From: a virus
DNA: 64,000 bases
Strand: one strand, 5' to 3'
IMG/VR virus record: IMGVR_UViG_3300045941_000233
Location: 40,286-104,285 of that record
Shown here: positions 24,160 to 33,458 of the stretch, in pieces
How the letters are laid out: each line of letters begins with the position of its first letter
Numbering within the stretch: position 1 is the first letter of the stretch
Notes under the pieces: model-generated
Database searches by the model: none
The model's input: only the letters and a program-made list of their open reading frames with translations
What the model was told of the DNA's origin: nothing
Position numbers and translations under genes: made by a program

Positions 24160-24729
24160 ATGCCTAACGAAATCAAGCAAAAGGTTGGCACGCAGCTTCG
24201 GTTCTGCGTTAGCGGCTCGTTCTCTCCGGCCGATTCGGCCACTAACTGGACGATTGGCTCGCCGACTAACGTAACACTGACGCAAAGCGGTCTGGCCAAC
24301 GGCGCAGGCCGGCAGTCCGCCAAGTTCGATTTTGGCTCCACCCGGGCAGCAGCCTTCGAATGCCTCGCCGCGGCGGATTTTACCGACGAAACTCCGACGG
24401 CGGGCGGCACTATCGATTATTACTTCGCGCCATCGACCAGCACCACGCAGGCAGACGGCAACGTCGCCGGAAACTCGGGGGCGGACGGCGCCGCGCCGGA
24501 CGGCGCTTTGGGCTCGATCACGCTGGCCGAGTTCCTGAAGCAGTGCATTTTTATTGGGTCGCTTGTGACGCATGACGGGGCCGTCGTGCAGAACGGTTTT
24601 GTTGGAATTCTGCGGCCCACCAGTCGCTACGGACAGTTGATCGTCGTGAACAACAGCGGCGATGCGCTTGAAGCAGACGACGTGGAAAATCATGTAGTCC
24701 TGAACCCAATCGTCGATGAGTTTCAATAA
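24160..24729 (+). CDS. Hypothetical beta-rich virion protein
   Basis: 189 residues, rich in Gly, Ala, Thr and Ser with alternating hydrophobic strands (IGSPTNVTLTQSGLANGAGRQ, split here for brevity). It resembles a tail-tube-like or decoration beta-sandwich. The stop overlaps the next start by 14 bases. Confidence 0.6.
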   Translation: MPNEIKQKVGTQLRFCVSGSFSPADSATNWTIGSPTNVTLTQSGLANGAGRQSAKFDFGSTRAAAFECLAAADFTDETPTAGGTIDYYFAPSTSTTQADGNVAGNSGADGAAPDGALGSITLAEFLKQCIFIGSLVTHDGAVVQNGFVGILRPTSRYGQLIVVNNSGDALEADDVENHVVLNPIVDEFQ

Positions 24730-25555
24730 ACACGGCTGGCTTGACAGTGCTACTCCTGTCAATTGGTTCCACCCCCTCAATCGCGGCCTTGTGGCCGAGT
24801 GGGCGGTAGTACAGCCAGGCTACGGGGGGACTGCTTTTCGTAATCTGGTTACTCGCGGTCTGGTTAAAAACGGCGCCAACAACGCCAATATCACATGGCT
24901 GCGCCGGAATCTGGTTTTCAATGGGACCAATACCAGAGTCAGCCTGGACGACTCGTCTGCGCTCATTGCCTCCGGTGATTTTTCCATCGTCAGCATCTAC
25001 ACTCCCACCGATGCCGTGTCGGGGGGCATGATCTACCGGATGGGCGACAACCCATCGGACAACGACGCCAACTTACAGCAAGGCAATCTATTCAATGGTG
25101 GCACCGCCAGCCGCATTTCTCTCATCCACTACAGCGCTGGGTGGCAGGTCTGCACTGGCGCTACGGATCTTGTGAATGGCCGTCGATACTGGGCGGCTGG
25201 GACTTTCAGCGGAACTAATGGCAGTGTCGTGTACTTGAACGGAGTGGCGGACGGCACAGATGGCAACACTACCCGCGGCGGAGTGCCTTCCACGCATGCC
25301 GCCATTGGGGCTAATGCCGTCACCGACCAGTATTACCTAAACGGATCCATAGAGAGCGTATTACTCTACAACCGGGCGCTCACCGCCGGCGAATGCTTGT
25401 CCTTGTATAAGGAAATGATGCAGGACAATCCCTTCCGATGGAATTGGATCAACAACAGCTTAGTCAGGAATGTAGGCGCGGCATTAAAATCGAGGGGACT
25501 GCTTAGCGGCGGTAATCTGCTAGGCCAGGGGATGCTTTCCGGCGGAAGGCTTTAG
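24716..25555 (+). CDS. LamG-domain (concanavalin-like) protein
   Basis: 279 residues. LNRGLVAEWAV opens the domain and RYWAAGTFSGTNGSVVYLNG, then IESVLLYNRALTAGE are the classic LamG/concanavalin A-like signature. Such domains bind glycans, so this is probably a virion appendage protein contacting the host surface. Followed by a related appendage gene after four bases. Confidence 0.8.
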   Translation: MSFNKHGWLDSATPVNWFHPLNRGLVAEWAVVQPGYGGTAFRNLVTRGLVKNGANNANITWLRRNLVFNGTNTRVSLDDSSALIASGDFSIVSIYTPTDAVSGGMIYRMGDNPSDNDANLQQGNLFNGGTASRISLIHYSAGWQVCTGATDLVNGRRYWAAGTFSGTNGSVVYLNGVADGTDGNTTRGGVPSTHAAIGANAVTDQYYLNGSIESVLLYNRALTAGECLSLYKEMMQDNPFRWNWINNSLVRNVGAALKSRGLLSGGNLLGQGMLSGGRL

Positions 25556-25559
25556 TCCA

Positions 25560-26264
25560 ATGGGATTCAAAGGCATTGACGTTCGAGAAACCGGCGACAG
25601 GATCGTCGTACGCGCGTTTTTGCTGGATTCTTCCGGCGCAAAGGTGACGTCCGGGGAAGCCTCGCTGTATCTCTATGAACTTCAGTCCGACGGGTCTTTG
25701 AAGTCGTTTGATTTTCGCGACCTGACTTTCAAGACCACCAATCTGCACTCGGAAACACTGGCGCTCACCCACCAGACCGGCAACAACGGCCAGACCAATA
25801 CGGGGATCTGGACCGGCGCTTTTGAAGTCGATCGCACGCTCGAATCTTCATCGTCGCAGTGGTCTAGCCAGTCTGGCGATTCATTTTCGTCCGAGTCCAG
25901 CATCAATGAAGAAACGGAATTCACGAAGGGCAATATTTACATCGCGCTCGTAAACCACTCTTCCGCAAGCCCGCCCTGGCAGGGCCGCGAGTTCCAATAT
26001 GGCGAGGCGGAAGGCGACGGACTGGCGGCAATTGCTGACGCGACCCTCTTCCGCAACTGGATTACGGCCGTGGCCGAGCTCGAAGCCGATGGCGACTCCG
26101 TGCCGGCCCGTTCCTTGATTCAGGCGGCCCGCTTCATTCGCAATAAGTTCAGCACGACCGACAATCCTGGCTTTGTGACGGTTTATGAAGAGGACGACGC
26201 GACAGAAGCCTATCAAAAGGCCCTGACTACAGATCCGGCCGCAGAGCCGATTGTCGAAGGCTAA
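25560..26264 (+). CDS. Virion protein with a short Ser-rich insert
   Basis: 234 residues. A beta-rich N-terminal domain (VRETGDRIVVRAFLLDSSGA) is interrupted at about 100-118 by a Ser-rich loop (SSSSQWSSQSGDSFSSESS), then a second domain follows. The N-terminal domain resembles lectin-like or BppU-like baseplate modules. It carries the same Ser-rich style as the larger neighbours. Confidence 0.6.
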   Translation: MGFKGIDVRETGDRIVVRAFLLDSSGAKVTSGEASLYLYELQSDGSLKSFDFRDLTFKTTNLHSETLALTHQTGNNGQTNTGIWTGAFEVDRTLESSSSQWSSQSGDSFSSESSINEETEFTKGNIYIALVNHSSASPPWQGREFQYGEAEGDGLAAIADATLFRNWITAVAELEADGDSVPARSLIQAARFIRNKFSTTDNPGFVTVYEEDDATEAYQKALTTDPAAEPIVEG

Positions 26265-26276
26265 CGGGGGTGTCCG

Positions 26277-26549
26277 TTGGCAGAAATAGTTGCCCAGCGC
26301 GTATCCAAGGACGAAATATACATTCGTGCCGGCGACGGCAAGGACGTCACGATCACGCGCACGCAGATACAGGGTTTTTACGCGGCCCAAACCGGCAACG
26401 CCGCTGCGCGCAAGTCCGCCACCGTCGCCGAGTTCAAGCAGCGCATAGCAACTGCCCTTGGTGTCGCGCAGATCGCGATTGGCAATATCGTCCTGGACTT
26501 CAACCCCAGCGACACCAATGCGACCCTGACGTCAGAGGTCGTTAGCTAA
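26277..26549 (+). CDS. Small hypothetical protein
   Basis: 90 residues with a TTG start (26277) after a G-rich site. It is alpha/beta, with KDVTITRTQIQGFYAAQTGN and AEFKQRIATALG. No recognised family. The next gene follows at once. Confidence 0.55.
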   Translation: MAEIVAQRVSKDEIYIRAGDGKDVTITRTQIQGFYAAQTGNAAARKSATVAEFKQRIATALGVAQIAIGNIVLDFNPSDTNATLTSEVVS

Positions 26550-28868
26550 ATGACGACCATAAACTTTGGCGGACATGAGAGAGGAACGGCGGCGGAAACC
26601 GCCATCACTGGCGGTACGTTTTCTATTCAGTCCACCACGAAGCGCACCGGCACTTACGCCTTGCAATGCAATCCGGCAAGCGGAGTAGCTGGCTACAACG
26701 GCTTTCACAACATCTTGGCGAACGGTGGCGGCACATCTCTGGCCAGGACCGCCGAAACTTTTTACACGACTTACTTTCGATTTGTCAGCATTCCGTCAGG
26801 CACCACTAAGTTTGTGCAGGTCGTATCGAATACGCCGTCCGATGTTGTGGTAGTGCAGATCGACTCATCGGGGAACGTCAAGCTTGTAGGCACCACAACA
26901 TCGGCGACGATTGCCACGGTAACTTCTGGGACATGGTACAGGCTTGACTTGCGAGTGACCAGCAACGGCACCAGCGGCGCAAGTATCGACGGCGGAGCCG
27001 AGCAAACAGTAACAGCCAACAACATCACGCAAGACAGGTTTGTGCAGGGACGGATTAGCACCGAAGCAGTCGCGATGGACGTGATCTTCGACGATTGGCA
27101 TATCGACGACGCCGGGTTTCCTGGCGCGGGCGAATGCCGAATGTGTTCGACCACGGGAGACGGGACATACACGGGATGGGTGACTGGCACTGGCACAACC
27201 GAAGCGGAAGTCGATGACACTCCGAGCGATGCTGACACCACCTATATCGCCGTGCCGGCCACCGGAGACAACACCGCTCGGACGTTCGCGATGGAGGATT
27301 GCACGACGGTTGGCATCGAGGGAACGATCCGGGCCGTCAAATGCATCTGCTCCGTTAGAACCGAATCAACCACTGGCTCATCTACGGTTGGATTGCGGGT
27401 ACGGTCCGGATCGACTGACAGCGATACAACCGGTGTGGAATGGACGACGACCTACGCTAATCATCAAAAGCTGCTAACGACCGACCCTAATGGCGGCGGC
27501 TCGTGGACAAGCAGCGGCGTCGATGGCGTCGAGTGCGGTGTATTTGCCGGGTCTATCGCCCAGATTCAGCGCTGCACGACGGTTTCGCTGATGGTGTGGA
27601 GTAGCGGCGTAGATGAGTCCTCAAGTTCCGATTCCAGCGCTTCGTCGGCGAGCTCCGCGTCCTCAATCAGCAGTCTTTCGTCGCTCTCTTCGCCGTCGTC
27701 TGCCTCTAGCGCAAGCTCGATTTCTTCCCTTAGCAGCCTGTCGTCTCTGTCCAGCCAGTCATCGGCTTCCAGCGCCAGCAGTATTAGCAGTGTCAGTGAT
27801 GCAAGCAGCGGAAGCAGCGCAAGTAGCGCAAGCAGCCTTTCGTCTCCAAGCAGCGGATCGTCGGCAAGTTCCGCTTCGTCTTTTGGTCCCACGGCCGGCT
27901 ATCGATCGTTCACGGCGTTCTGGTTGGGTGGCGCATCGGCGCCAGGAGAGGAAGATTCGTCGTCATCGTCGGTCTCTTCCGCAAGCAGCCAGTCCTCACT
28001 CAGCAGCCAGAGCAGCCTATCGTCGGCGAGCAGCGCGTCGAGCCTGTCGAGCCCTTCCAGCGCGTCATCGCTTTCGTCGCCAAGCTCCGCAAGCTCTCTC
28101 AGCAGTCTTTCGTCGGTGAGCTCGCTGTCGTCGGCGAGCAGCGCATCGTCGGTATCCTCGTTGTCGTCTATTTCCTCACTGTCCCGGCCGTCAAGTTCCA
28201 GCAGCCCGACTTCGGCCAGTTCCGCAAGCAGCCAGTCTAGCGCGTCGTCCGCCTCTTCGCTTAGTTCGGTATCGTCTCAAAGCTCCGGATCGTCGGCGAG
28301 TTCTCTTTCTTCTTCAAGCAGTCTTTCGTCGGCATCATCGGCATCGTCGGCCAGTTCGGCAAGCAGTTTGTCGTCGGTTTCATCTCTTAGCAGCCAGTCA
28401 TCAGCCAGTTCGGCGAGCTCTGCGAGCTCGTCAAGCTCCCTGTCATCCCAAAGCAGCCAGTCGTCGGCATCTTCCGCATCCAGCGCGAGCAGTATTTCTT
28501 CGCTCAGCAGCCAGAGCTCGGCGAGCAGCGCATCGTCTGCGAGCTCATTGTCCAGCAGTTTTTCGTCGGCGAGCAGCGATTCTTCCGTCAGCAGCTTGTC
28601 GTCACTCAGCAGCCAATCGCAGAGTTTTTCTAGCGAGTCATCGTCAACGTCCAGCATGGTCGAGCGGCCGATCTACCCCGGCGACACGGCTTGGTCGCAG
28701 CTTGGCCCTGGCGATGCAGCTTGGAACCAGCGCGGCCCCGGTAGCGCGTCCTGGACCCAGCGAGGGCCGGCCGGCACAGCCTGGACCCAGCGAGGCCCTG
28801 GCGGCGCCGACTTGTCGCCGCGCGGTCCTGGCGGCATTTCGATTCGACCAAAACGCACTAATCCGTGA
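26550..28868 (+). CDS. Ser-rich repeat fibre-like protein
   Basis: 772 residues in three parts. Residues 1-345 form two beta-rich LamG-like domains (STTKRTGTYALQCNP and VIFDDWHIDDAGFPG). Residues about 352-703 are a Ser-rich low-complexity region of SSxSS, SASSxSS and SxSSLSS units with a single non-Ser block, AGYRSFTAFWLGGASAPGEE. Residues 711-770 are six decapeptides of the form GDAAWNQRGP. The encoding DNA uses mixed Ser codons, so the composition itself is under selection. Probably a virion fibre or appendage. Confidence 0.75.
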   Translation: MTTINFGGHERGTAAETAITGGTFSIQSTTKRTGTYALQCNPASGVAGYNGFHNILANGGGTSLARTAETFYTTYFRFVSIPSGTTKFVQVVSNTPSDVVVVQIDSSGNVKLVGTTTSATIATVTSGTWYRLDLRVTSNGTSGASIDGGAEQTVTANNITQDRFVQGRISTEAVAMDVIFDDWHIDDAGFPGAGECRMCSTTGDGTYTGWVTGTGTTEAEVDDTPSDADTTYIAVPATGDNTARTFAMEDCTTVGIEGTIRAVKCICSVRTESTTGSSTVGLRVRSGSTDSDTTGVEWTTTYANHQKLLTTDPNGGGSWTSSGVDGVECGVFAGSIAQIQRCTTVSLMVWSSGVDESSSSDSSASSASSASSISSLSSLSSPSSASSASSISSLSSLSSLSSQSSASSASSISSVSDASSGSSASSASSLSSPSSGSSASSASSFGPTAGYRSFTAFWLGGASAPGEEDSSSSSVSSASSQSSLSSQSSLSSASSASSLSSPSSASSLSSPSSASSLSSLSSVSSLSSASSASSVSSLSSISSLSRPSSSSSPTSASSASSQSSASSASSLSSVSSQSSGSSASSLSSSSSLSSASSASSASSASSLSSVSSLSSQSSASSASSASSSSSLSSQSSQSSASSASSASSISSLSSQSSASSASSASSLSSSFSSASSDSSVSSLSSLSSQSQSFSSESSSTSSMVERPIYPGDTAWSQLGPGDAAWNQRGPGSASWTQRGPAGTAWTQRGPGGADLSPRGPGGISIRPKRTNP
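27605..28650 (+). repeat. Ser-codon repeat block 1
   Basis: Low-complexity coding DNA made of TCN and AGY codons interspersed with GCN, CTN, GTN, ATT and CAG. It is interrupted at about 27890-27950 by the AGYRSFTAFWLGG block. It generates long shadow frames on the other strand. Confidence 0.85.
28680..28859 (+). repeat. Six 30-bp coding repeats
   Basis: Six degenerate 30-bp units encode decapeptides such as GDTAWSQLGP, GDAAWNQRGP and GSASWTQRGP. They form the C-terminal end of the preceding fibre protein. The Trp-Gln-Arg-Gly-Pro pattern is collagen-like in Gly/Pro periodicity but with period 10. Confidence 0.85.
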
Positions 28869-28880
28869 TAATTAACCGCT

Positions 28881-29318
28881 ATGCCGTTCCTTGTTTCAGC
28901 CCGAAACCGCCGCGACCGTGAATGGGACATGACCATTTATGAAGACGACGGCACGACTGAGGTTGTGCTGGCGTCTGACGACGTGGTGCGGCTGAAAATC
29001 GGAACCAACGATGAAGAGCCGCCACTGGACCTATCCAGCCTCGATCCGGACGAAATCACGTTTACCGTCGGCACCGGCGATTGCGTTGTTTATTTGACGG
29101 CCGCCCAGGTTGCCGTCCTTGGCGCCGGCGTCTTCGACTGTGAAGTGAACGTGTACGACGAATCAGAAAACAAGTTCAAGCAGGCAGAATACGGCGCTTT
29201 CACCGTTCACCCGACGCAGCTTGGCGAGACCGGCGGCGAGCAGTCCAGCAGCAGCGGCGGGAGCTCGGAATCAAGTAGTTCTGGGGGTAGCTCTGAATCT
29301 AGTTCGTCGTCGTTCTAG
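28881..29318 (+). CDS. BppU-like domain protein with Ser-rich tail
   Basis: 145 residues. A roughly 110-residue beta domain (SARNRRDREWDMTIYEDDG, LDLSSLDPDEITFTVGTGDC, FTVHPTQLGE) is followed by a C-terminal tail of SSSSGGSSESS units. The domain is homologous to the C-terminal domain of the 1,087-residue protein that follows, and resembles the N-terminal module of siphophage baseplate proteins. Probably part of the same appendage. Confidence 0.7.
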   Translation: MPFLVSARNRRDREWDMTIYEDDGTTEVVLASDDVVRLKIGTNDEEPPLDLSSLDPDEITFTVGTGDCVVYLTAAQVAVLGAGVFDCEVNVYDESENKFKQAEYGAFTVHPTQLGETGGEQSSSSGGSSESSSSGGSSESSSSSF

Positions 29319-29336
29319 CGCCTGCGGGTGCGGCGC

Positions 29337-32300
29337 ATGTATTACTACGGACTTCAACAATACGCCTGGCATGAGCTAGGAAATTCCGGCAAGGGGTATT
29401 GGAAGCTGCCGGCGGGCGTTGTCGGCGCGGTCGATCTGCGGACCATTCCCGCCCAATCTCAACGCGGCGGCACTCCGCAAGGCTTTGCGTTTGTTGCGTC
29501 AAAAGATCCTGTTGACGTGCTGATTTCCAGGGCCGAACACCTTGGAATCGAATTGGCCACAACGGAGATGCGTGACGCTTGGGAAGCCGAACTAGGCTAC
29601 CGCCCCAACGGCAACACGGTTGCCGATCTGCTTTGGGACATGCTTACCGCCGGCGCGGATCCGACCGGCGATTCAGCCTGCAAGCCGCTCATGCCGGCCA
29701 GGGATAACTTTTACGAATTGTTTTTGGGCGTCCACGGGCTTGTGAAGGATGAAGAGTTTTCTGCGGTGAGCGCGGCCGGCCTGAAATCGCTCGACTTGCT
29801 GCGACTCGAATATCGCCAGCACCGCCAGGATTCTTTAGACGGCTTGCATCGGGACACAAGGGGCCGGGTGGCACCACAGCATTACCGCAAGATTCTCGGC
29901 TTTTGGGTGCAAAAGTATGGCCTGGACTATCGGGCGTTTATTCCAAGCGACATGCCCGACGAGCGGCCGCTGCAGCCGGAAACGACCATTGTTGACGACT
30001 TTGATCGCGCCGACCAAAGCGGTCTCGGAACAGCGTCCGGCGGATTTACGTGGTCGAATCCTATCGGTAGCGTCCGCTGGGATATCGTCAGCAATCAGGC
30101 AAAGTACGGCGACGGAAGCGAGACCGGCGAGGATATCGAGCGGGCGGATGCTGACCTGTCGGGTACAGACCATTACGTCCAGATGAAGGTTGTCGAGGTT
30201 TTCGATGGCGGCGGCCCGGGCTTCTACAACTCGGCAGACACGATTTCGCGGAAAGATAACACGTCCACCGCGACGTACTATCTTGGCCAATGCTTCATCG
30301 AAAGCGCAATCAGTTACCACCGTCTATACAAAAATGTAAACGGCTCATTTTCGCAGCTTGGGAGCACTGCGGAGACTATCAATGCCAATGAAATTCAGAG
30401 GGTAGAGTGCGTCGGAACGACAATCCGGCTTTTGATCGATTCGGTGATAGTCCATGAAGTCACCGACTCATCGATTTCGACCGGCACGCGCACCGGCATC
30501 CGAAACGATTCAAGCCACGCCGATAATTACACGATTATCGACGATTTTGAGGCCGGCGACCTGGACGCCGACGAATCGTCTGCGAGCTCGGCATCTTCGG
30601 CTTCGTCGGTTTCGTCGCAATCGTCACTATCCAGCCCGTCTTCGCTATCGTCTGCGAGCTCGGCGTCGTCGGCTTCCAGCCAATCGTCGGTGTCCAGCCT
30701 GTCTTCCCCAAGCAGCGCTTCGTCGCTATCGTCCGCGAGCAGCCTGTCCAGCGCGTCGAGCCCTTCGTCGGCTTCCAGCCAGTCGTCAGCTTCAAGTCCG
30801 TCTTCCGCGAGCAGCCAGTCGAGCCAATCGTCGGCGAGCTCGCCGTCTTCCGTCAGCAGCCTTTCGTCGGCGTCGTCAGCGTCCAGCCAGTCTTCGGTAT
30901 CATCTCTAAGCAGCGCTTCGTCGCCGTCGTCGGCGAGCTCAGTTTCTTCCCAGAGCGCTAACGTCACGGCCGGCTATCGGTCGATGGCGGCCTTTTGGTT
31001 AGGTGGTGCCGCGGCAACCCCGGAGAGCGCGGCCAGTTCACAATCGAGCGCGTCGTCTCTTTCGTCGGCATCGTCCCTGTCGTCGGCATCGTCTTTGTCG
31101 TCGGCCAGCAGCGCCAGCAGCCAATCGAGCCAAAGCAGCCTATCGAGCGAATCGAGCTCTTCAAGCCTGTCCAGCGCCAGCAGCCAATCGTCAGCGAGCA
31201 GTCAGTCGAGCGCCAGCAGCCTTAGCTCCCAGAGCTCGCTTAGTTCGCCGTCGAGCGCATCAAGCCAGTCCAGCCAATCTTCGGCGTCGTCTGAGTCTTC
31301 GGCATCGTCATTGAGCAGCCCAAGCAGCGAATCGTCGGCCAGCAGCGTCAATAGTTCGTCGTCGTCCAGCAGCATCAGCCAGGTCAGCAGTTCATCTAGC
31401 AGCGTCAATAGTTCGTCGTCGTCCAGTAGTCTCAGCAGCCTTTCGTCGGCATCGAGCCAGTCATCCGCGAGCAGCCTTTCGTCGGAAAGCAGCCCGTCGT
31501 CCGCGAGCAGCTTATCATCGGCCAGCAGCGCTTCATCGGCCAGCAGCCAATCTTCCGCAAGCAGTCCGTCATCTGCCAGCAGCGCGTCGTCGGAATCGTC
31601 GGCTTCGTCGTCGTCGTCTCTCAGCAGTCAGAGCTCGGCATCGTCTCAAAGCTCGGCAAGCTCACTGTCCAGCGGTTCGAGCGCGTCCAGCGCGTCGAGC
31701 GCTTCAAGTGCTTCCAGCTTGTCGAGCGCTTCGAGCTCTTCCAGTGCGTCGAGTGCTTCGAGCGCGTCAAGCCTGTCGAGCGGGTCCAGCCAGTCGAGCG
31801 CGTCAAGTGCTTCCAGCCAGTCTTCCGCTTCGTCGCTGTCGTCCGGATCGTCGTCGTCCAGCGCGTCATCGGCCAGCAGTGCCAGCAGCCTTTCATCTCT
31901 CAGCAGTGCCAGCAGCGCATCGTCCGCGAGCTCTTCGAGCAGCGCATCGTCGCTGTCGTCTCAGTCGTCGCTTAGTTCCGCGAGCTCGGCCAGTTCCGCA
32001 AGTTCGGCAAGCTCCCTTAGCTCGGGCAGTAGTTCGTCATCGTCTTTTAGTAGTTCGTCGTCTTCGTCCTTTAGTAGCTCATCGTCTTCGTCTCTCTCTT
32101 CGCTTTCGTCATCGTCGCTTTCGTCATCGTCCAGCAGCCATTCGAGCTCTAGCGTCATTGAGGGCTTGGCAACCGCCCGGATGGGCATTGCCAGCTTTAT
32201 GCTTCACGTCCGCAACCGCCGGGACCGCGAATTTGATCTGATAATTTTCGAAAGCAACCGGCCAGTCGAAATTGTGCTGACGGAAAACGATGTCGTCCGG

Positions 32301-32600
32301 TTCAAGGTTTTCGAAAACGAAAAAACGCCAATCCTGGATCTGTCGAGCCTCGATCCGGGCCAGATTACATTTACCGCCGGGACCGGCGAATGCGTCGTCA
32401 ACCTGACCGCCAGCCAGATAGAAAGCCTCGGCGCCGGCGCATGGGATGCTGAAATCAGCGTTTGGGTGGAGTCCGAAGACAAACTGAAGAACACCGGCAG
32501 CGGCGTTATTTTTGTGCATCCTACGCAAACCGGGCAACATGCGGGCGAAGAGTCCAGCAGTTCCGGCAGCAGCGAGAATTCCTCAGTTTCCTCGTTCTAG
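29337..32600 (+). CDS. Large Ser-rich fibre-like protein
   Basis: About 1,087 residues from ATG 29337 (GTG 29328 adds three). Residues 1-215 are an unrecognised helical domain; about 220-405 a LamG-like domain (TTIVDDFDRADQSGLG to TIIDDFEAGDL). About 410-940 are Ser-rich repeats with an AGYRSMAAFWLGG block near 545. The last 145 residues are a copy of the domain in the preceding gene, again ending in a Ser-rich tail (SSSSGSSENSSVSSF). Probably a virion appendage; the repeats would form an extended, possibly glycosylated stalk (inference). Confidence 0.75.
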   Translation: MYYYGLQQYAWHELGNSGKGYWKLPAGVVGAVDLRTIPAQSQRGGTPQGFAFVASKDPVDVLISRAEHLGIELATTEMRDAWEAELGYRPNGNTVADLLWDMLTAGADPTGDSACKPLMPARDNFYELFLGVHGLVKDEEFSAVSAAGLKSLDLLRLEYRQHRQDSLDGLHRDTRGRVAPQHYRKILGFWVQKYGLDYRAFIPSDMPDERPLQPETTIVDDFDRADQSGLGTASGGFTWSNPIGSVRWDIVSNQAKYGDGSETGEDIERADADLSGTDHYVQMKVVEVFDGGGPGFYNSADTISRKDNTSTATYYLGQCFIESAISYHRLYKNVNGSFSQLGSTAETINANEIQRVECVGTTIRLLIDSVIVHEVTDSSISTGTRTGIRNDSSHADNYTIIDDFEAGDLDADESSASSASSASSVSSQSSLSSPSSLSSASSASSASSQSSVSSLSSPSSASSLSSASSLSSASSPSSASSQSSASSPSSASSQSSQSSASSPSSVSSLSSASSASSQSSVSSLSSASSPSSASSVSSQSANVTAGYRSMAAFWLGGAAATPESAASSQSSASSLSSASSLSSASSLSSASSASSQSSQSSLSSESSSSSLSSASSQSSASSQSSASSLSSQSSLSSPSSASSQSSQSSASSESSASSLSSPSSESSASSVNSSSSSSSISQVSSSSSSVNSSSSSSSLSSLSSASSQSSASSLSSESSPSSASSLSSASSASSASSQSSASSPSSASSASSESSASSSSSLSSQSSASSQSSASSLSSGSSASSASSASSASSLSSASSSSSASSASSASSLSSGSSQSSASSASSQSSASSLSSGSSSSSASSASSASSLSSLSSASSASSASSSSSASSLSSQSSLSSASSASSASSASSLSSGSSSSSSFSSSSSSSFSSSSSSSLSSLSSSSLSSSSSSHSSSSVIEGLATARMGIASFMLHVRNRRDREFDLIIFESNRPVEIVLTENDVVRFKVFENEKTPILDLSSLDPGQITFTAGTGECVVNLTASQIESLGAGAWDAEISVWVESEDKLKNTGSGVIFVHPTQTGQHAGEESSSSGSSENSSVSSF
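30570..32155 (+). repeat. Ser-codon repeat block 2
   Basis: About 1.6 kb of Ser-rich coding low complexity, interrupted near 30967-31020 by the AGYRSMAAFWLGG block. Ser codons TCG, TCT, TCC, AGC and AGT are all used. Where Ala-Ser-Ser occurs, the DNA reads GCGAGCTC or GCCAGTTC, which avoids CAGCTC. Confidence 0.85.
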
Positions 32601-32658
32601 TGTAAAATCCTGACATGCAGGCACGGCACGCCGGGGGCGGCGCACCGGGCAATGTGCC

Positions 32659-33447
32659 ATGATTTGCAAAAAGGCCGAATGCCTCGTTTTTATGAAGCTC
32701 GCGACCTCCCTCTCGCAAGAGGATGAGGCGCTATTCGATCTGATTCACCCGCTGGCTGAGTCGAGTCTCTTGAATTGGATTGGCCAGGAGCTTCAGCACC
32801 AGCAATTCGTCGAATTCCTGCCGATTGGCCAGTCGTTTTCTAATCGGGCGCCGCTACTCCAAACCAATTATGCCGTGGGCGGCGGCACGCAAGACGTCGA
32901 ATGGCGATCGTCATCGACCGCGATCATCACGGCCGGCAATGGGACCGAGTTTTTGCAACTCGAAAATACGCCCGTTTCGCTCACCGGTCTGCAGGTGAAG
33001 GAAAACCCTGGCGGGTATGCCGGACAGGCCGAAGGAAGTTTTGGCGATGATACGGTTTTGGCTTTGGGGGTCGATTACTACCTGGACGTTGACAATCCGG
33101 CCAGCGATATCAGCAAAAGCGGCATTCTGTACCGGAATGGCTCTTGGCCGACGGAGCCGCGGAGCATCAAGGTAAGCTATTTCGGCGGCTACACTGCCCA
33201 GCAACTAAGCGGAAACATGGCCGGGGTCGTGAAGCTGGCGGCGATGCAGTGCATTGCGGCCGCGTTTTGGAAGGCCAAGGTTTTAGCCAAAACTAACGGG
33301 CTTGGACCGTACACGTCCGAGTCGATCGGCAAATACAGCTATGCCATCTCTTCCATGGCTTCCGCCGGCCATCTGACGTTCGACGTTCCGGCCGACGCCC
33401 GCCGGCAATTGTTCAGTTTGAAGAGCCTTGGTCGAATCTTCGGCTAG
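32659..33447 (+). CDS. Head-tail connector, gp6-like
   Basis: 262 residues. A helical N-terminal part (LSQEDEALFDLIHPLAESS), a central beta part (YAVGGGTQDVEWRSSS, then VDYYLDVDNPASDIS), and a helical C-terminal part (GVVKLAAMQCIAAAFWKAK) resemble gp6/gp15-type adaptors that dock below the portal ring. Starts the connector block; ATG 32692 is an alternative start. Confidence 0.65.
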   Translation: MICKKAECLVFMKLATSLSQEDEALFDLIHPLAESSLLNWIGQELQHQQFVEFLPIGQSFSNRAPLLQTNYAVGGGTQDVEWRSSSTAIITAGNGTEFLQLENTPVSLTGLQVKENPGGYAGQAEGSFGDDTVLALGVDYYLDVDNPASDISKSGILYRNGSWPTEPRSIKVSYFGGYTAQQLSGNMAGVVKLAAMQCIAAAFWKAKVLAKTNGLGPYTSESIGKYSYAISSMASAGHLTFDVPADARRQLFSLKSLGRIFG

Positions 33448-33458
33448 GAGGGCCAGCT

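Noticed and set aside
27566-32188. Several long minus-strand frames rich in Asp, Glu, Leu and Ala
   Set aside because: They are reverse complements of Ser-codon repeats (TCN/AGY give acidic or Ala/Leu codons) and have no start site or independent motif.
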